From Maribacter sp. (GTDB taxonomy: Bacteria; Bacteroidota; Bacteroidia; Flavobacteriales; Flavobacteriaceae), in contig DRFI01000020.1 of NCBI GenBank assembly GCA_011050675.1, positions 660,093-724,092 of the forward strand: a stretch of 64,000 nt of DNA, given 5' to 3'. Below the pieces are notes generated by a model. It did no database searches. It worked only from the letters and a program-made list of their open reading frames with translations, and had not been told where the DNA came from. Made by a program: the position numbers and the translations under genes. Shown here piece by piece: positions 17,503 through 25,849 of this stretch; position 1 is the stretch's first letter; each line of letters opens with the position of its first letter.

Positions 17503-18407
17503 TATTTGTTCTGGTTACCAGCTTCGAGTTTTAATTTTAATTTGGTGATAGTACCTATACCGTCTTTTTTACCTTCGCTAGAGATGTACAATGACCCATC
17601 TTCCCCAAAGGTGATTCCCTCTGGTTGTGGAAATATATTTTTGTCCAAACTATAACCCCTTTTAGCTGTTCCGTTTTCATCTAAAATCAACAATTTAGGT
17701 TTTGACCCCTCTAACATATAGATTTCCTTTGTTTGTGGATGAATTGCAATGTCTGACGGGCGAAAGTTTTTATACACTTTTTTCTCTCTAAAATGCTTCA
17801 ACACCTCATCATCCATATCTAACTGCATCACAGGATTATCCACTAATTTATGGTCATCCAAAGAAAAAGCGTACACTCCTTTTTTATCATCCGAGTCTAT
17901 GTCACGGTCTTTAGGTATCATCAATAATTGATGATTAGCTAAGTCTAACTCAAGACTTTCCATATTGTTCTTTTCGCTGAACTTGGTTTTGTACGATGTT
18001 GTTTTTTTATCGATATCTCTATAGTTCTCAATAATGGTTATAGTACCATTACTCTCCAATACATAGGCATCTTCACCCTCAATAGCCAAGCCTTCATAAT
18101 CACCAGCACCTCCAAATTCAATTTCTTGAACTACTTTTTTCTTGTCAAGGTCATAAATAAATATGATTCCGTCTTCGTCTTGTACGGCAGCTATTCTATT
18201 GTCATCTATCCAAGAAATACCAGAAACTTCACGCAGTTCTGATGGTAACTCCCAACGACCAGAAATCTCATAGGCTACCTTATCTGCACCATCATAAGGC
18301 ATCCAATCCCTAAAGTTCATGAATAGGAAACCCATGCCTAAAACAATGGCAGCGATGGTCCAAAATTTTATGGTTACCATATTCAGTCTCCTATTTATAG
18401 TTTTCAT
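17499..18407 (-). CDS. SdiA-regulated / SMP-like beta-propeller protein, membrane-anchored
   Basis: This 302-residue protein has one N-terminal hydrophobic segment (about residues 12-30) that is either an uncleaved signal or a membrane anchor. The remainder is a series of beta-propeller-like repeats: SGISWIDDNRIAAVQDEDGI, YEGLAIEGEDAYVLESNG, SDIAIHPQTKEIYMLEGS and PEGITFGEDGSLYISSEG. This pattern fits the SdiA-regulated family (PF06977) and related phytase-esterase-like propellers. The biochemical role is unknown; it would face the periplasm. M10 (18380) is an alternative start. It is convergent with the APH-type gene. Confidence 0.75.
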   Translation of the reverse strand: MKTINRRLNMVTIKFWTIAAIVLGMGFLFMNFRDWMPYDGADKVAYEISGRWELPSELREVSGISWIDDNRIAAVQDEDGIIFIYDLDKKKVVQEIEFGGAGDYEGLAIEGEDAYVLESNGTITIIENYRDIDKKTTSYKTKFSEKNNMESLELDLANHQLLMIPKDRDIDSDDKKGVYAFSLDDHKLVDNPVMQLDMDDEVLKHFREKKVYKNFRPSDIAIHPQTKEIYMLEGSKPKLLILDENGTAKRGYSLDKNIFPQPEGITFGEDGSLYISSEGKKDGIGTITKLKLKLEAGNQNKY

Positions 18408-18509
18408 AATTCCTTTATTTAAAAATATTTACGTAAAAATAGCCCTCAAATCTGTAATGAAATAGGAACAAGTGTTTTCAAAAATACTTTTACAAAAACC
18501 TTAACTTTT

Positions 18510-19775
18510 TTATGGAAATATTAAGGTAAAAACGTGCTGGTCATCAAATGAATACTGCAGTTGAAGATGGTATTTGTCTGCAATCGCCTTACTAATAGCA
18601 AGTCCGAGTCCGGTTGAGCGACTATCAGTAGATGATTTTTTGAATCGCTTAAAAAGACTATCCGAATTTAAAGCGCTATTGGTTCCATAATTTTTAATAG
18701 TTACTATGCCCTCTTCTATATAGATGTCTAAAGTCTTACCTGTTTCACCATGTAAAATGGCATTCTTTATCAAATTAGAAATCATGATGATTGCCAGATC
18801 TTTATTCATAACGCACGATACACTAGCGTTTGAATTTATATTTAAATGAATATCTCTGTGTTCAGCAAAATCAGAGAAATCGGCTGTAATAGTATCGACA
18901 AGGGCGTTAACATCTATACGTGCCTCCTCTAAGTATTGTTTATTATCAATCTTAGAAAGCAATAACAAAGATTTGTTCAGTCTTGTTAACCGAGTAAGGT
19001 TATCTAAAACAGCACCTATTTCTTGCGTTTGTACTCCTGATAATTCATTTTTCTCTAGCAGCAACTCTAACTTATTAATTGCAATGGCAAGAGGTGTCTG
19101 TAATTCGTGAGCGGCATTTTCTATAAATTCCTTTTGGGCAATATAACTATCACGAGATTTCTCTGTTAATCGTTCTACGCTTTCATTAAGTAATTTAAAC
19201 TCCACTATATCGGTTGGCTCTTGTTGTATAGGGTCATCTTTTTCGATACGGAAACCTTTTAATCGGTCGATAAGTGTATAGAAAGGTTTCCATACTTTTT
19301 TCATGACCAGATTATTAAGGATTACAATGCTTAATATCAATACCAAATAAAGACCTACCAAATATATAAACAGGTTCTCTATTTGGTCATCCTCTTCTAC
19401 CATAGAAGTAATGAGCTTTATTTTATAGTGATTACCATCTTGCTCAAAGATGCTTTCAAGTATACGTATAGGCTCATATTCATCTTCGTTCTGCATATAC
19501 ATTAAAGTATCCCTATAACTGTCTTTCTGCTTTTTATGACTACCAATTTCTGTCTTTTTAATTGTGTAGTTATTAACGCCAAACTCGGTATCATGTAATA
19601 AATCTGGGTCGTCCTTTACCGCTCTTATAATCAGCTCTTTTTGGTTTTCCAATCCGTCATCTAAACTATCGTACACCTCATCTAACATTGCAAAATAGAA
19701 GATAACCGCCCATATAGATATGAGCACGATCAGCAGTAATGCAAAGTATTTTGTAGAGTGGTTTAGAAGCTTCAT
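18510..19775 (-). CDS. Two-component sensor histidine kinase (HisKA type)
   Basis: This 421-residue inner-membrane kinase has a membrane helix at about residues 10-30, a periplasmic loop of about 100 residues, a second helix at about 133-153, then a HisKA segment with FIENAAHELQTPLA, where the His is the phospho-acceptor. A HATPase domain follows with NLIKNAILHG (N box) and STGLGLAISKAIADKY (G box). The response regulator lies immediately upstream on the same strand with a 30-bp gap, so the two form an operon. The divergent PepSY-like secreted protein at 20635 is a likely target or partner. The stimulus is unknown. Confidence 0.92.
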   Translation of the reverse strand: MKLLNHSTKYFALLLIVLISIWAVIFYFAMLDEVYDSLDDGLENQKELIIRAVKDDPDLLHDTEFGVNNYTIKKTEIGSHKKQKDSYRDTLMYMQNEDEYEPIRILESIFEQDGNHYKIKLITSMVEEDDQIENLFIYLVGLYLVLILSIVILNNLVMKKVWKPFYTLIDRLKGFRIEKDDPIQQEPTDIVEFKLLNESVERLTEKSRDSYIAQKEFIENAAHELQTPLAIAINKLELLLEKNELSGVQTQEIGAVLDNLTRLTRLNKSLLLLSKIDNKQYLEEARIDVNALVDTITADFSDFAEHRDIHLNINSNASVSCVMNKDLAIIMISNLIKNAILHGETGKTLDIYIEEGIVTIKNYGTNSALNSDSLFKRFKKSSTDSRSTGLGLAISKAIADKYHLQLQYSFDDQHVFTLIFP

Positions 19776-19805
19776 AATATTCGAAAATTCGTTCTGTAAA
19801 GTATG

Positions 19806-20483
19806 TTACACTACTTGTAATTTATAGCCTACGCCATATACCGCCTCTATTTCTATAGTTGCCGTTGCGTCTGTAAGTTTTTTGCGTACGTTTTTAATTT
19901 GCGAATAGATAAAATCGAAACTATCTGCTTGATCAATATGGTCTCCCCATACATGTTCGGCTAAAGCTGTTTTTGTTACCAAGCGGGTTTTGTTAGAAAT
20001 CATATACAAGAGCACATCATATTCTTTGCGGTTAAACGTCACCTCTTTTTCATTTATATGTACACTTCTACTTTCTGGGTTTATAATAACATTTCCAATT
20101 TCAATAAGCTTATTACCATCAAAACTTCTCCGGCGAACTATGGCTTTTACCCGTGCATGTAGTTCTGCCATATGAAAAGGTTTGGGCAGGTAATCATCTG
20201 CACCTAAATTAAGCCCCTTAATTCGGTCATCTAAAGAATCTTTTGCCGAAACAATAATTACACCGTCACCCTTACCCTGTTGCTTCAATTGTTTTAAAAG
20301 CTCCAGTCCGTTACCATCGGGCAAAGTAATATCCAACAAAATACAATCGTAGTCATATACCCCAATTTTAGTACTGGCGGTCTTAAAATCTGCAGCGGTT
20401 TCTACCATATATTGCTCACGCTCTAAGGTCTGCCGCATGTTCTCTAGCATCTGTGGTTCGTCTTCTATAATTAGAATTTTCAT
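19806..20483 (-). CDS. OmpR/PhoB-family response regulator
   Basis: This 225-residue protein has a receiver domain with E8, D9, phospho-acceptor D51 (CILLDITLPDGNG) and the conserved Lys in DDYLPKPFH, then a winged-helix DNA-binding domain (EVTFNRKEYDVLLYMISN, SQIKNVRKKL, VYGVGYKL). It is the first gene of the two-gene operon with the kinase at 18510-19775. The ATG at 20483 gives the normal family length. An imperfect inverted repeat (20518-20533 and 20577-20592) between this gene and the divergent PepSY-like gene is a candidate binding site. Confidence 0.93.
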   Translation of the reverse strand: MKILIIEDEPQMLENMRQTLEREQYMVETAADFKTASTKIGVYDYDCILLDITLPDGNGLELLKQLKQQGKGDGVIIVSAKDSLDDRIKGLNLGADDYLPKPFHMAELHARVKAIVRRRSFDGNKLIEIGNVIINPESRSVHINEKEVTFNRKEYDVLLYMISNKTRLVTKTALAEHVWGDHIDQADSFDFIYSQIKNVRKKLTDATATIEIEAVYGVGYKLQVV

Positions 20484-20517
20484 GGCACTATAGTTTGCAA
20501 CAACAATATAGTAGAAT

Positions 20518-20592
20518 TCTAGAAAGAAATGGGAATTCTAAGACCTAGGTTAATGACTTTAAAAAACAACAGCATTCCCAATTCCTTCTAGA
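20518..20592. repeat. Imperfect 16-bp inverted repeat between two-component operon and PepSY-like gene
   Basis: TCTAGAAAGAAATGGG at 20518-20533 and CCCAATTCCTTCTAGA at 20577-20592 are reverse complements at 14 of 16 positions, 43 nt apart. They lie in the intergenic region of the divergent genes and could be operator arms for the OmpR-type regulator. The second arm is 43 bp upstream of the PepSY-like start. Confidence 0.4.
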
Positions 20593-20634
20593 TTTGTTCT
20601 ATTTCTTTGAAGGGAATTTAAAAATTAACTGATA

Positions 20635-21081
20635 ATGAAAAATAAGAATTTAATAGCGGTTGCCTTTACGGCACTTGGAGCATTTACTGTTTTTGCACAG
20701 GACATTAATCCTAATACCGTACCAGCAAATTTAAGACATAATTTTGAACAAAGTTATCCTCAAGCAAGTGATGTGGAGTGGGAAATGGATGGACAAGCTT
20801 ACAAAGTAGAATTTGATGATAATTGGCTAGAACATGAAATTTGGTATACTACGGATGGAAAGACCGCAAAAATGGAAGAAGAAATTAGAGAGGCAGATTT
20901 ACCACAAACGATTAAAACTGCTATTTCTAATAACTACGTAGGATTCAAAGTAGATTCTATTGAAAAAACCACTCAAAATGGAGCTTCTTATTATGAAGTA
21001 GAACTTGAAAAAGGGTGGAGCGAAGAGAAGGATGTCGTTTTTGATGAAAGTGGAAAAGTACTTAGCGAAAGGAATGATTAA
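20635..21081 (+). CDS. Secreted PepSY-like protein
   Basis: This 148-residue protein has a signal peptide (about 1-22, ending TVFAQ) followed by two similar halves of the PepSY_like (formerly DUF2874) type. The first half holds NLRHNFEQSYPQASDVEWEM and the second IKTAISNNYVGFKVDSIEK with YEVELEKGW. Such proteins are common in Bacteroidota next to two-component systems and are probably periplasmic. Here the gene is divergent from a kinase/regulator operon and is likely its target. A good intrinsic terminator follows at 21111-21139. Confidence 0.85.
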   Translation: MKNKNLIAVAFTALGAFTVFAQDINPNTVPANLRHNFEQSYPQASDVEWEMDGQAYKVEFDDNWLEHEIWYTTDGKTAKMEEEIREADLPQTIKTAISNNYVGFKVDSIEKTTQNGASYYEVELEKGWSEEKDVVFDESGKVLSERND

Positions 21082-21110
21082 TGTTTCTTTGATTGGGAGA
21101 TGTGGAAAGG

Positions 21111-21139
21111 GCCGGAACATATATTTCCGGCTTTTTTTT
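21111..21139 (+). terminator. Intrinsic terminator of the PepSY-like gene
   Basis: GCCGGAA (21111-21117) pairs with TTCCGGC (21125-21131) across a 7-nt loop, followed by eight T residues. Confidence 0.85.
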
Positions 21140-21177
21140 GTTTTGATTTCTAGAAATGTATACAGGTTATTAACTCA

Positions 21178-21744
21178 CTATTTCTTCAGTAAATCATCTA
21201 ACAATGCCCTTACTTTTTTGCTGTCCCAATCTGCTGCGCCTGTTTCTTTAATGATAATATTTCCATTTCCGTCTATTACGTAATTAGTGGGAATACTATT
21301 TTCTTGCAATATCTTTGGAGCTTGCATTTGAGGAAAATAGATAGGAAGCTCATAGCCTTTTTTAGTAATAAACCGCTGTACCCTTTCTGGTGCTTCTTGG
21401 GTCAACAACATAAAATTGACCTTGTCTCCGTAATCGGTATACAAATCTTGAATTCCTGGTAGTTCTGCAATACAAGGCGGACACCAAGTTGCCCAATAAC
21501 TTATAAAAGAAACTTCTCCTTTTCCTACCGATATGCTTTTGGATTCACCTTGCATATCTACTACAGCATATTGAAACGGAGTTACTTGATTTTGGTCTTC
21601 TGCATCTTCCACGCTTGGCGACCAAACGGCAACTTTCAATTTATTTATTGCAACCTGAATGGGAGTTCTCGTCTGTGGTATCAATAGCAGAACTATGAAC
21701 ACTACAAAAATGATATCGCTAATTTTAAACTTTCGTTTTTTCAT
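21178..21744 (-). CDS. TlpA-family membrane-anchored thiol-disulfide oxidoreductase
   Basis: This 188-residue protein has a hydrophobic N-terminal anchor (about residues 9-24) and a periplasmic thioredoxin fold. The active site is C88-P-P-C91 (SYWATWCPPCIAEL), and the cis-Pro side is NSIPTNYVIDGNGNI, as in TlpA/ResA-like redoxins. It probably reduces disulfides in exported proteins, for example in cytochrome maturation. The neighbours do not name a partner. It is convergent with the PepSY-like gene and its own promoter faces the 21745-21852 gap. Confidence 0.9.
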   Translation of the reverse strand: MKKRKFKISDIIFVVFIVLLLIPQTRTPIQVAINKLKVAVWSPSVEDAEDQNQVTPFQYAVVDMQGESKSISVGKGEVSFISYWATWCPPCIAELPGIQDLYTDYGDKVNFMLLTQEAPERVQRFITKKGYELPIYFPQMQAPKILQENSIPTNYVIDGNGNIIIKETGAADWDSKKVRALLDDLLKK

Positions 21745-21852
21745 GTGGAGTCTGAGTCGAAAAATAGGGCTATTCTTTACAATTGTATTTTATTACCCGT
21801 TTAAAACTGTAAAACAGATTAAAATGTTTAATTTGTTCAAATCACACTACAC

Positions 21853-22041
21853 TTAACCCTTCCTCTTTTCTTTGAGATATCCGTTTAACATTATTCCGAA
21901 TAAGGCAACCCAGAGTAAGCGAAAGAACCAAATATTCATTTCAAAACCGAAAAATTCACCTGTATCACTCGTCGTGAAAAAGCTATAAATGATTTCAATT
22001 AATGCTATTACCATTCCAATAATGGAAAATACTTTTCTCAT
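21853..22041 (-). CDS. Small two-helix membrane protein
   Basis: I do not recognise this 62-residue protein. It has two hydrophobic stretches (VFSIIGMVIALIEIIYSFF and WFFRLLWVALFGIMLNGYL) separated by a short polar loop with SDTGEFFG, and a basic tail KEKRKG. It sits in a run of small membrane genes on the minus strand, 45 bp after the 80-residue gene. The function is unknown. Confidence 0.6.
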   Translation of the reverse strand: MRKVFSIIGMVIALIEIIYSFFTTSDTGEFFGFEMNIWFFRLLWVALFGIMLNGYLKEKRKG

Positions 22042-22086
22042 CTTTTTGATTTTTAATTAATAGATATCCGACTAAAATATTAGTGT

Positions 22087-22329
22087 CTACTTCCTAGAAT
22101 CCAATTCCTTTTTCAAGGCATTCATGTTCTTTATATTCAACGGAATTATAGCTGATAATGCCAAAGGAACGGCTAATAACGGAGTTATACCATCTTGAAT
22201 AGAAACATAGATAAAGAAAAGTAATATTCCGCTTAAAACAATAGCCAATAACCAAACCATAGTCTTAACCGCAGTATGCTTCTTAATTAATTCTTCAGTG
22301 CTAAGTTTAGCTAATGATGTTTGATTCAT
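22087..22329 (-). CDS. Small two-helix membrane protein of a Flavobacteriia family
   Basis: This 80-residue protein has a polar N-terminal helix (SLAKLSTEELIKKHTAVKTM) followed by two membrane helices (WLLAIVLSGILLFFIYVSI and LLAVPLALSAIIPLNI) and a charged tail. Similar short Bacteroidota proteins are sometimes labelled redox-active disulfide protein 2, but this one has no cysteine, so that label would be wrong here. It lies 21 bp after the CPBP-protease gene, probably in one transcript. The function is unknown. Confidence 0.62.
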   Translation of the reverse strand: MNQTSLAKLSTEELIKKHTAVKTMVWLLAIVLSGILLFFIYVSIQDGITPLLAVPLALSAIIPLNIKNMNALKKELDSRK

Positions 22330-22350
22330 GTGCCTTAATTTAAAATTATA

Positions 22351-22989
22351 TCACCAGTTTCCTTTTTCATATAAATCTAAGAATGCTGCTGCTGAAACCC
22401 CAAGAAAATCTACTAAAAAATGGGACACAACTACCCACCGTATACTGTTAGTTTTCTTGTAAACCCAGCCCCAAACAATACCCATTATTAATGTAGAAAT
22501 CACTAATTCTAAACCACTGTTCACTTCAGAATTTATACCAAAAGCTGCGTGGTTTATAGCGTACAAGATACCTACATACAATACCGATGCCCAATTAGAC
22601 CATGTTTTGGTATAATCTAAAAGCAGTCCGCGCCAATAAAACTCTTCTATAAACGGATTAAACAAGGCCAACAAAATCCATGGTAACCAAATGGTCCAAT
22701 GATTTAGTAATTGGTAATGCATTAAAAATAGTGGTAGCGGTATAAGTCCAACTACAATAGCTAAAATATTCCAACCAAAAGACCCCGTTGGTTTCTTTAT
22801 CCATTTCTTTATAGATTCTTTACCTCCGTACTTAAAAATGAAGAAAAGCCAAAGTGCCCACCCTATTAAAATCATAGGGATAAAAGCCCATTTTCCTATA
22901 ATCTGTCCAAAACCATAAGCAACTGCAAAATTGACGGCAATAATTATAAAAGGCGAGGCAATTACAATCTCTCTTTTAGTTAGTGCCAT
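22351..22989 (-). CDS. CPBP-family intramembrane glutamic protease
   Basis: This 212-residue integral membrane protein belongs to the CAAX-protease-like (Abi/CPBP) family. Motif 1 is E115-E116-x3-R120 (NPFIEEFYWRGLL), motif 2 includes the His in YAINHAAFGI, and motif 3 is HFLVDFLGV near the C-terminus. About six to seven hydrophobic segments surround them. Bacterial members cleave or process membrane proteins or peptides; some give bacteriocin self-immunity. No bacteriocin gene is adjacent, so the substrate is unknown. It is followed by small membrane protein genes on the same strand. Confidence 0.88.
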   Translation of the reverse strand: MALTKREIVIASPFIIIAVNFAVAYGFGQIIGKWAFIPMILIGWALWLFFIFKYGGKESIKKWIKKPTGSFGWNILAIVVGLIPLPLFLMHYQLLNHWTIWLPWILLALFNPFIEEFYWRGLLLDYTKTWSNWASVLYVGILYAINHAAFGINSEVNSGLELVISTLIMGIVWGWVYKKTNSIRWVVVSHFLVDFLGVSAAAFLDLYEKGNW

Positions 22990-23005
22990 AGTTTACCTTT
23001 AAATT

Positions 23006-23539
23006 TTAATTGCAGTTCGCTTGTGTTGCCTTATTCCTCCATTGTATCCAATATTCCTGTAAGCCTTCTGGTGTGGTTTTCAAATCGCTAATATGCAATG
23101 TATCCCCAGGCAGTAAAACATTACTTAATTCTTTCTTTCTAGTAGATACTGATGGAGTATGGTTCCAGCCACCAACATGGTCAAAAGAAGTAAAGGCATC
23201 ACAACGTTCGGTTACCGAAAGAAAAGGTATTCTCAATTTATAGGTAACCATACCCGAGCCCATACCCAATGTGGTCATTTTAATACTTGAAAAATCAACC
23301 TTGGTATATACTCCGCTGTTATAGCATTCTTTTAATTTGTCGCCTACTTTATGCGACATAGTGTTGGAGAACTGATGGGCAACATCAGAACCGTTTATAA
23401 ATTCCGGTCCATAATACCTGCCCTTACAACCATTTTCATCACACTCAATTGTAGTGGTGTTTATATCATTAGCCTGACCATAAACCATGGTAGAAAAATA
23501 GCTTAAGATAAAGGGTAACAACAGAGAATATCGTAGCAT
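23006..23539 (-). CDS. Secreted cysteine-containing protein of unknown function
   Basis: This 177-residue protein has a signal peptide (about 1-22, ending TMVYGQ). The mature part contains five cysteines, including a close pair in TIECDENGCKGRYYG, suggesting disulfides. Segments such as GSDVAHQFSNTMSHKVGDKL and YWIQWRNKAT do not point to a known family. It lies 16 bp upstream of the CPBP-protease gene on the same strand, so the two may be cotranscribed, and it follows the small-gene pair at 23569-24026. The function is unknown. Confidence 0.62.
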   Translation of the reverse strand: MLRYSLLLPFILSYFSTMVYGQANDINTTTIECDENGCKGRYYGPEFINGSDVAHQFSNTMSHKVGDKLKECYNSGVYTKVDFSSIKMTTLGMGSGMVTYKLRIPFLSVTERCDAFTSFDHVGGWNHTPSVSTRKKELSNVLLPGDTLHISDLKTTPEGLQEYWIQWRNKATQANCN

Positions 23540-23568
23540 AAAAATCTTTTACTTAAGCTTCATCAATA

Positions 23569-23841
23569 CTATTGCTCTTGTTGTTCTTCTTTAGACTTAT
23601 TGTATTTAGTAAACTCCACCTTTTTATCTTCCAATATTTTATAAAAACGTCGGTGAGATATTTTTAGATCTTTCGTTATTTGAGCAACCTTTTTCTTTTT
23701 CTTCTTGTACAGTTTAATCTCTGCTGTTACTGCCTTATTAAAATAATAGTTGTGCAGGGCATCCACAACTTCTAGTTCGGTCTTATTGCTTGAATTTACG
23801 AGCTGGTCTATTTCAGATTTTATGTTTTGTAAGCCTTTCAT
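23569..23841 (-). CDS. Small lysine-rich protein with helix-turn-helix-like C-terminal half
   Basis: This 90-residue cytoplasmic protein has a helical N-terminal half (NIKSEIDQLVNSSNKTELEV, VDALHNYYFNKA), a run of seven lysines, and then VAQITKDLKISHRRFYKILE, which has the spacing of a helix-turn-helix unit. The charged tail ends in Glu/Gln. It starts 8 bp after the 58-residue gene at 23850-24026, so the two form a tiny operon. It may bind DNA, but this is an inference from the helix pattern only. Confidence 0.55.
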   Translation of the reverse strand: MKGLQNIKSEIDQLVNSSNKTELEVVDALHNYYFNKAVTAEIKLYKKKKKKVAQITKDLKISHRRFYKILEDKKVEFTKYNKSKEEQQEQ

Positions 23842-23849
23842 TTCTTTGG

Positions 23850-24026
23850 TTATTTTTCGGGCACTGGGTCCGTGAACCTTTGCGTAAGATCGGCGTACCT
23901 TTCTAAATCTTCTATGGAATGATTTCCATAATCATTGACAACATTGAATTTTACATTGTTGTTTGCTAAGAAAGTGGCTACTCTTTCTAATTCTTCTGGG
24001 GAACCTTTAATTTCAATCTTTGCCAT
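23850..24026 (-). CDS. Small 58-residue protein, first gene of a two-gene unit
   Basis: An ATG at 24026 opens a 58-codon frame ending in TAA at 23850. The protein begins MAKIEIKGSPEELERVATFL and then reads NNNVKFNVVNDYGNHSIEDL, a beta-alpha-beta-like pattern resembling a small ferredoxin-like or ligand-binding fold. The codon use and the beta-hydrophobic pattern look like a real gene, and the next gene follows after 8 bp. No family is recognised. The pairing with a possible DNA-binding protein recalls small regulatory pairs, but nothing shows that it is a toxin-antitoxin system. Confidence 0.55.
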   Translation of the reverse strand: MAKIEIKGSPEELERVATFLANNNVKFNVVNDYGNHSIEDLERYADLTQRFTDPVPEK

Positions 24027-24301
24027 TATTTACAAATACATTTAGTTTAGTGTTTGCCTAATTTAACATTATTCTTTTGAATATGGGCAAGGCAAAGCCC
24101 AACCTATAGGTCTACCTCCTAAAGTTAATTCTTTTTTTGAACTCCTTTCTACCACACTGTCAATTCTATATGTTTTTTAAAATAGCTGAATTGTTTTTTC
24201 TTGTACTCAGTTAATTAAGAACCATTTAATTTTAGCCGTTACGGTTTACCATAAGAAATAACAGAACAGACCGTTTAGATTTAGTAATTCTATACAACCA
24301 C

Positions 24302-24664
24302 ATGAGTATAATTAAAAAAATTGCCCCACTTTTATTTCTAACTATCGGTTTTGTTCAGGTAAACGCCCAATCTTCTTGTTCAGAATTAATGGATATCGTA
24401 AAATTTGAAGGTTATGGGTCTACCTATACTAGTCATTCTAGCGATGCCATTTCTCAAGTAACTTTTTATGAGGTAGATGGCGAGAATTTCAACACCCATT
24501 ATTTTGCAATAGTAACATTTACTAGCTCATACCAAGAATACATTTACCAAGTAGATTCAAGTACTAAAAACAATTATAGCATGAATTATATGCAAAGTGC
24601 AGGAGAGGCTTTTTGGAAGTATATACAACCGTATAACGAAAACCTGAATTGTGCGCCTAATTGA
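24302..24664 (+). CDS. Secreted KTSC-domain-like small protein
   Basis: This 120-residue protein has a signal peptide (about 1-22, ending VNAQ). The mature part reads SSDAISQVTFYEVDG, then an alternating beta pattern (HYFAIVTFTSSYQEYIYQVD) and a helix (MQSAGEAFWKYIQPY). This order of strand, strand and Ser/Ala-Gly helix fits the KTSC domain family, whose members have Ser-rich starts and a conserved late GxxF/Y; the match is by eye. The function of KTSC domains is unknown. A 275-bp gap without evident genes precedes it. Confidence 0.55.
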   Translation: MSIIKKIAPLLFLTIGFVQVNAQSSCSELMDIVKFEGYGSTYTSHSSDAISQVTFYEVDGENFNTHYFAIVTFTSSYQEYIYQVDSSTKNNYSMNYMQSAGEAFWKYIQPYNENLNCAPN

Positions 24665-24718
24665 AAAAATATAAAATAGTAGCACGGTGACAATTACCTG
24701 TTTTTACCTAAATTATAA

Positions 24719-25026
24719 ATGTTAGAATTCTGTTTTCTGATGATTTATAAAGATGGTAAAGGAGTAATGGCAGAAAGCGATTTAATTGATGATGGTTTTG
24801 TGTTTTTAAACATTTACAAGCTAAAATTGACACAGTGCCTTCTTACCATGAGTGTTTAATTAATCTAAGACAAAAACTGCTATCAAATGAAATATTAGTT
24901 GAGGGCAATGGTATATTAATATTTGTTCAGGATTATGTCTTCAATCCACCTAGTACCGCTGGTGGTTTGGTTTTAGTACCCTCAACCAATGGCTGGAAAA
25001 AATGCAAAGACAATAGACGTAACTAA
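24719..25026 (+). pseudogene. Frameshifted DUF4357 (GIY-YIG-associated) C-terminal remnant
   Basis: Two frames together spell a DUF4357-like domain. From the ATG at 24719 the first frame reads through DGKGVMAESDLIDDGFVF; after a T-run near 24802-24807 the sense passes to another frame, which reads KHLQAKIDTVPSYHECLINL and LVEGNGILIFVQDYVF, ending in STAGGLVLVPSTNGWKKCKD. In the intact family this region reads roughly GFVV.KGS.A, LR..L...G.L, F.SPSAAA..V.G.S.NGW..WK. The break is a one-base change in a homopolymer, and expected Trp codons are now Cys. No nuclease domain precedes it. It is probably a decayed fragment. Confidence 0.5.
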
Positions 25027-25040
25027 AAGACAATAAAAAA

Positions 25041-25060
25041 AGCAGCCCAAAGGCTGCTTT
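25041..25060. terminator. Bidirectional intrinsic terminator
   Basis: AGCAGCC (25041-25047) pairs with GGCTGCT (25052-25058) around CAAA, flanked by an A-run on the left and T residues on the right. It lies between the plus-strand DUF4357 remnant and the convergent lipoprotein gene. Confidence 0.75.
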
Positions 25061-25087
25061 CATATCCTTCAAAAAACATCACTATTC

Positions 25088-25849
25088 TTAGTCACCATAA
25101 TAAGTAAACGTGGTCAAGTATGTTACATTATCGCCTCCATCTGCAGATGCTGAAGAAACAGTTGCTGCTGTTGGGTAATCGCCGTCATAAGTATAAGACA
25201 GATTTATAGTATGTTCAATTTCACCTTCTGCGTTTTTATACACTATTTGAGAAGGGTTGTTGTTTGGGAATAATGCCTTTGCCCTTACAATCTCTTCTGC
25301 CTGCGGTGCCGCTGCAAAGTTTAATTTAATTTGATCTAATACATCAATTATACCAGCAGCCTCTGCTGTTTTGTAAAACGGATTCGGTTTGTTATCATAA
25401 GAGATTTCTGCCGTATAATACACCACTTCTTCTTCCCCGGTCATATAATCATAATCGTACTCTATAAACTGCAACACAGATGGGTTTCCGTTTTCATCAT
25501 ACTCTTCTACTTGTCCGGTTTCGAAAGCATCATACGGAGATTCATATAATTCTTCTACATTTCCGTTGTCTCCGTTACCGGTTACATTGCTTAAATTTCC
25601 ATCTTCATAAGTGAAATTGGTAGTTTCCGTTCCGTCAAAAATAGAGGTCAATCGTAAATCGCCATTGTAAGAAAATAAAATGTTGCTGCTCTCATCCGTA
25701 TCTTCAACAGGCGTTACATCAATTGAAGTAATCAGCTTTGTTTCTACATTTCCGTTTACATCTTCAAATTCTTCTGATGTAGACTTCTCACAGCTAAAAT
25801 TAATGACTGCAATCGATGATAATAATAGTAGGCAGTTAATTCGTTTCAT
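25088..25849 (-). CDS. Hypothetical lipoprotein with beta-repeat body
   Basis: This 253-residue protein has a lipobox (VINFSC, C20), so it should be a lipoprotein, probably in the outer membrane. The acidic linker EKSTSEEFEDVNGN is followed by repeated beta hairpins: ILFSYNGDLRLTSIFDGTET, TNFTYEDGNLSNVTGNG and FIEYDYDYMTGEEEV. These resemble the YD-like or DUF4595-type repeats of Bacteroidota surface proteins. The function is unknown. It is monocistronic, with a 338-bp gap upstream. Confidence 0.68.
   Translation of the reverse strand: MKRINCLLLLSSIAVINFSCEKSTSEEFEDVNGNVETKLITSIDVTPVEDTDESSNILFSYNGDLRLTSIFDGTETTNFTYEDGNLSNVTGNGDNGNVEELYESPYDAFETGQVEEYDENGNPSVLQFIEYDYDYMTGEEEVVYYTAEISYDNKPNPFYKTAEAAGIIDVLDQIKLNFAAAPQAEEIVRAKALFPNNNPSQIVYKNAEGEIEHTINLSYTYDGDYPTAATVSSASADGGDNVTYLTTFTYYGD

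Noticed and set aside
22351..24026. Bacteriocin-immunity or toxin-antitoxin reading of the CPBP protease and small genes
   Set aside because: No bacteriocin precursor, transporter or known toxin fold is present; the small proteins show nothing diagnostic.
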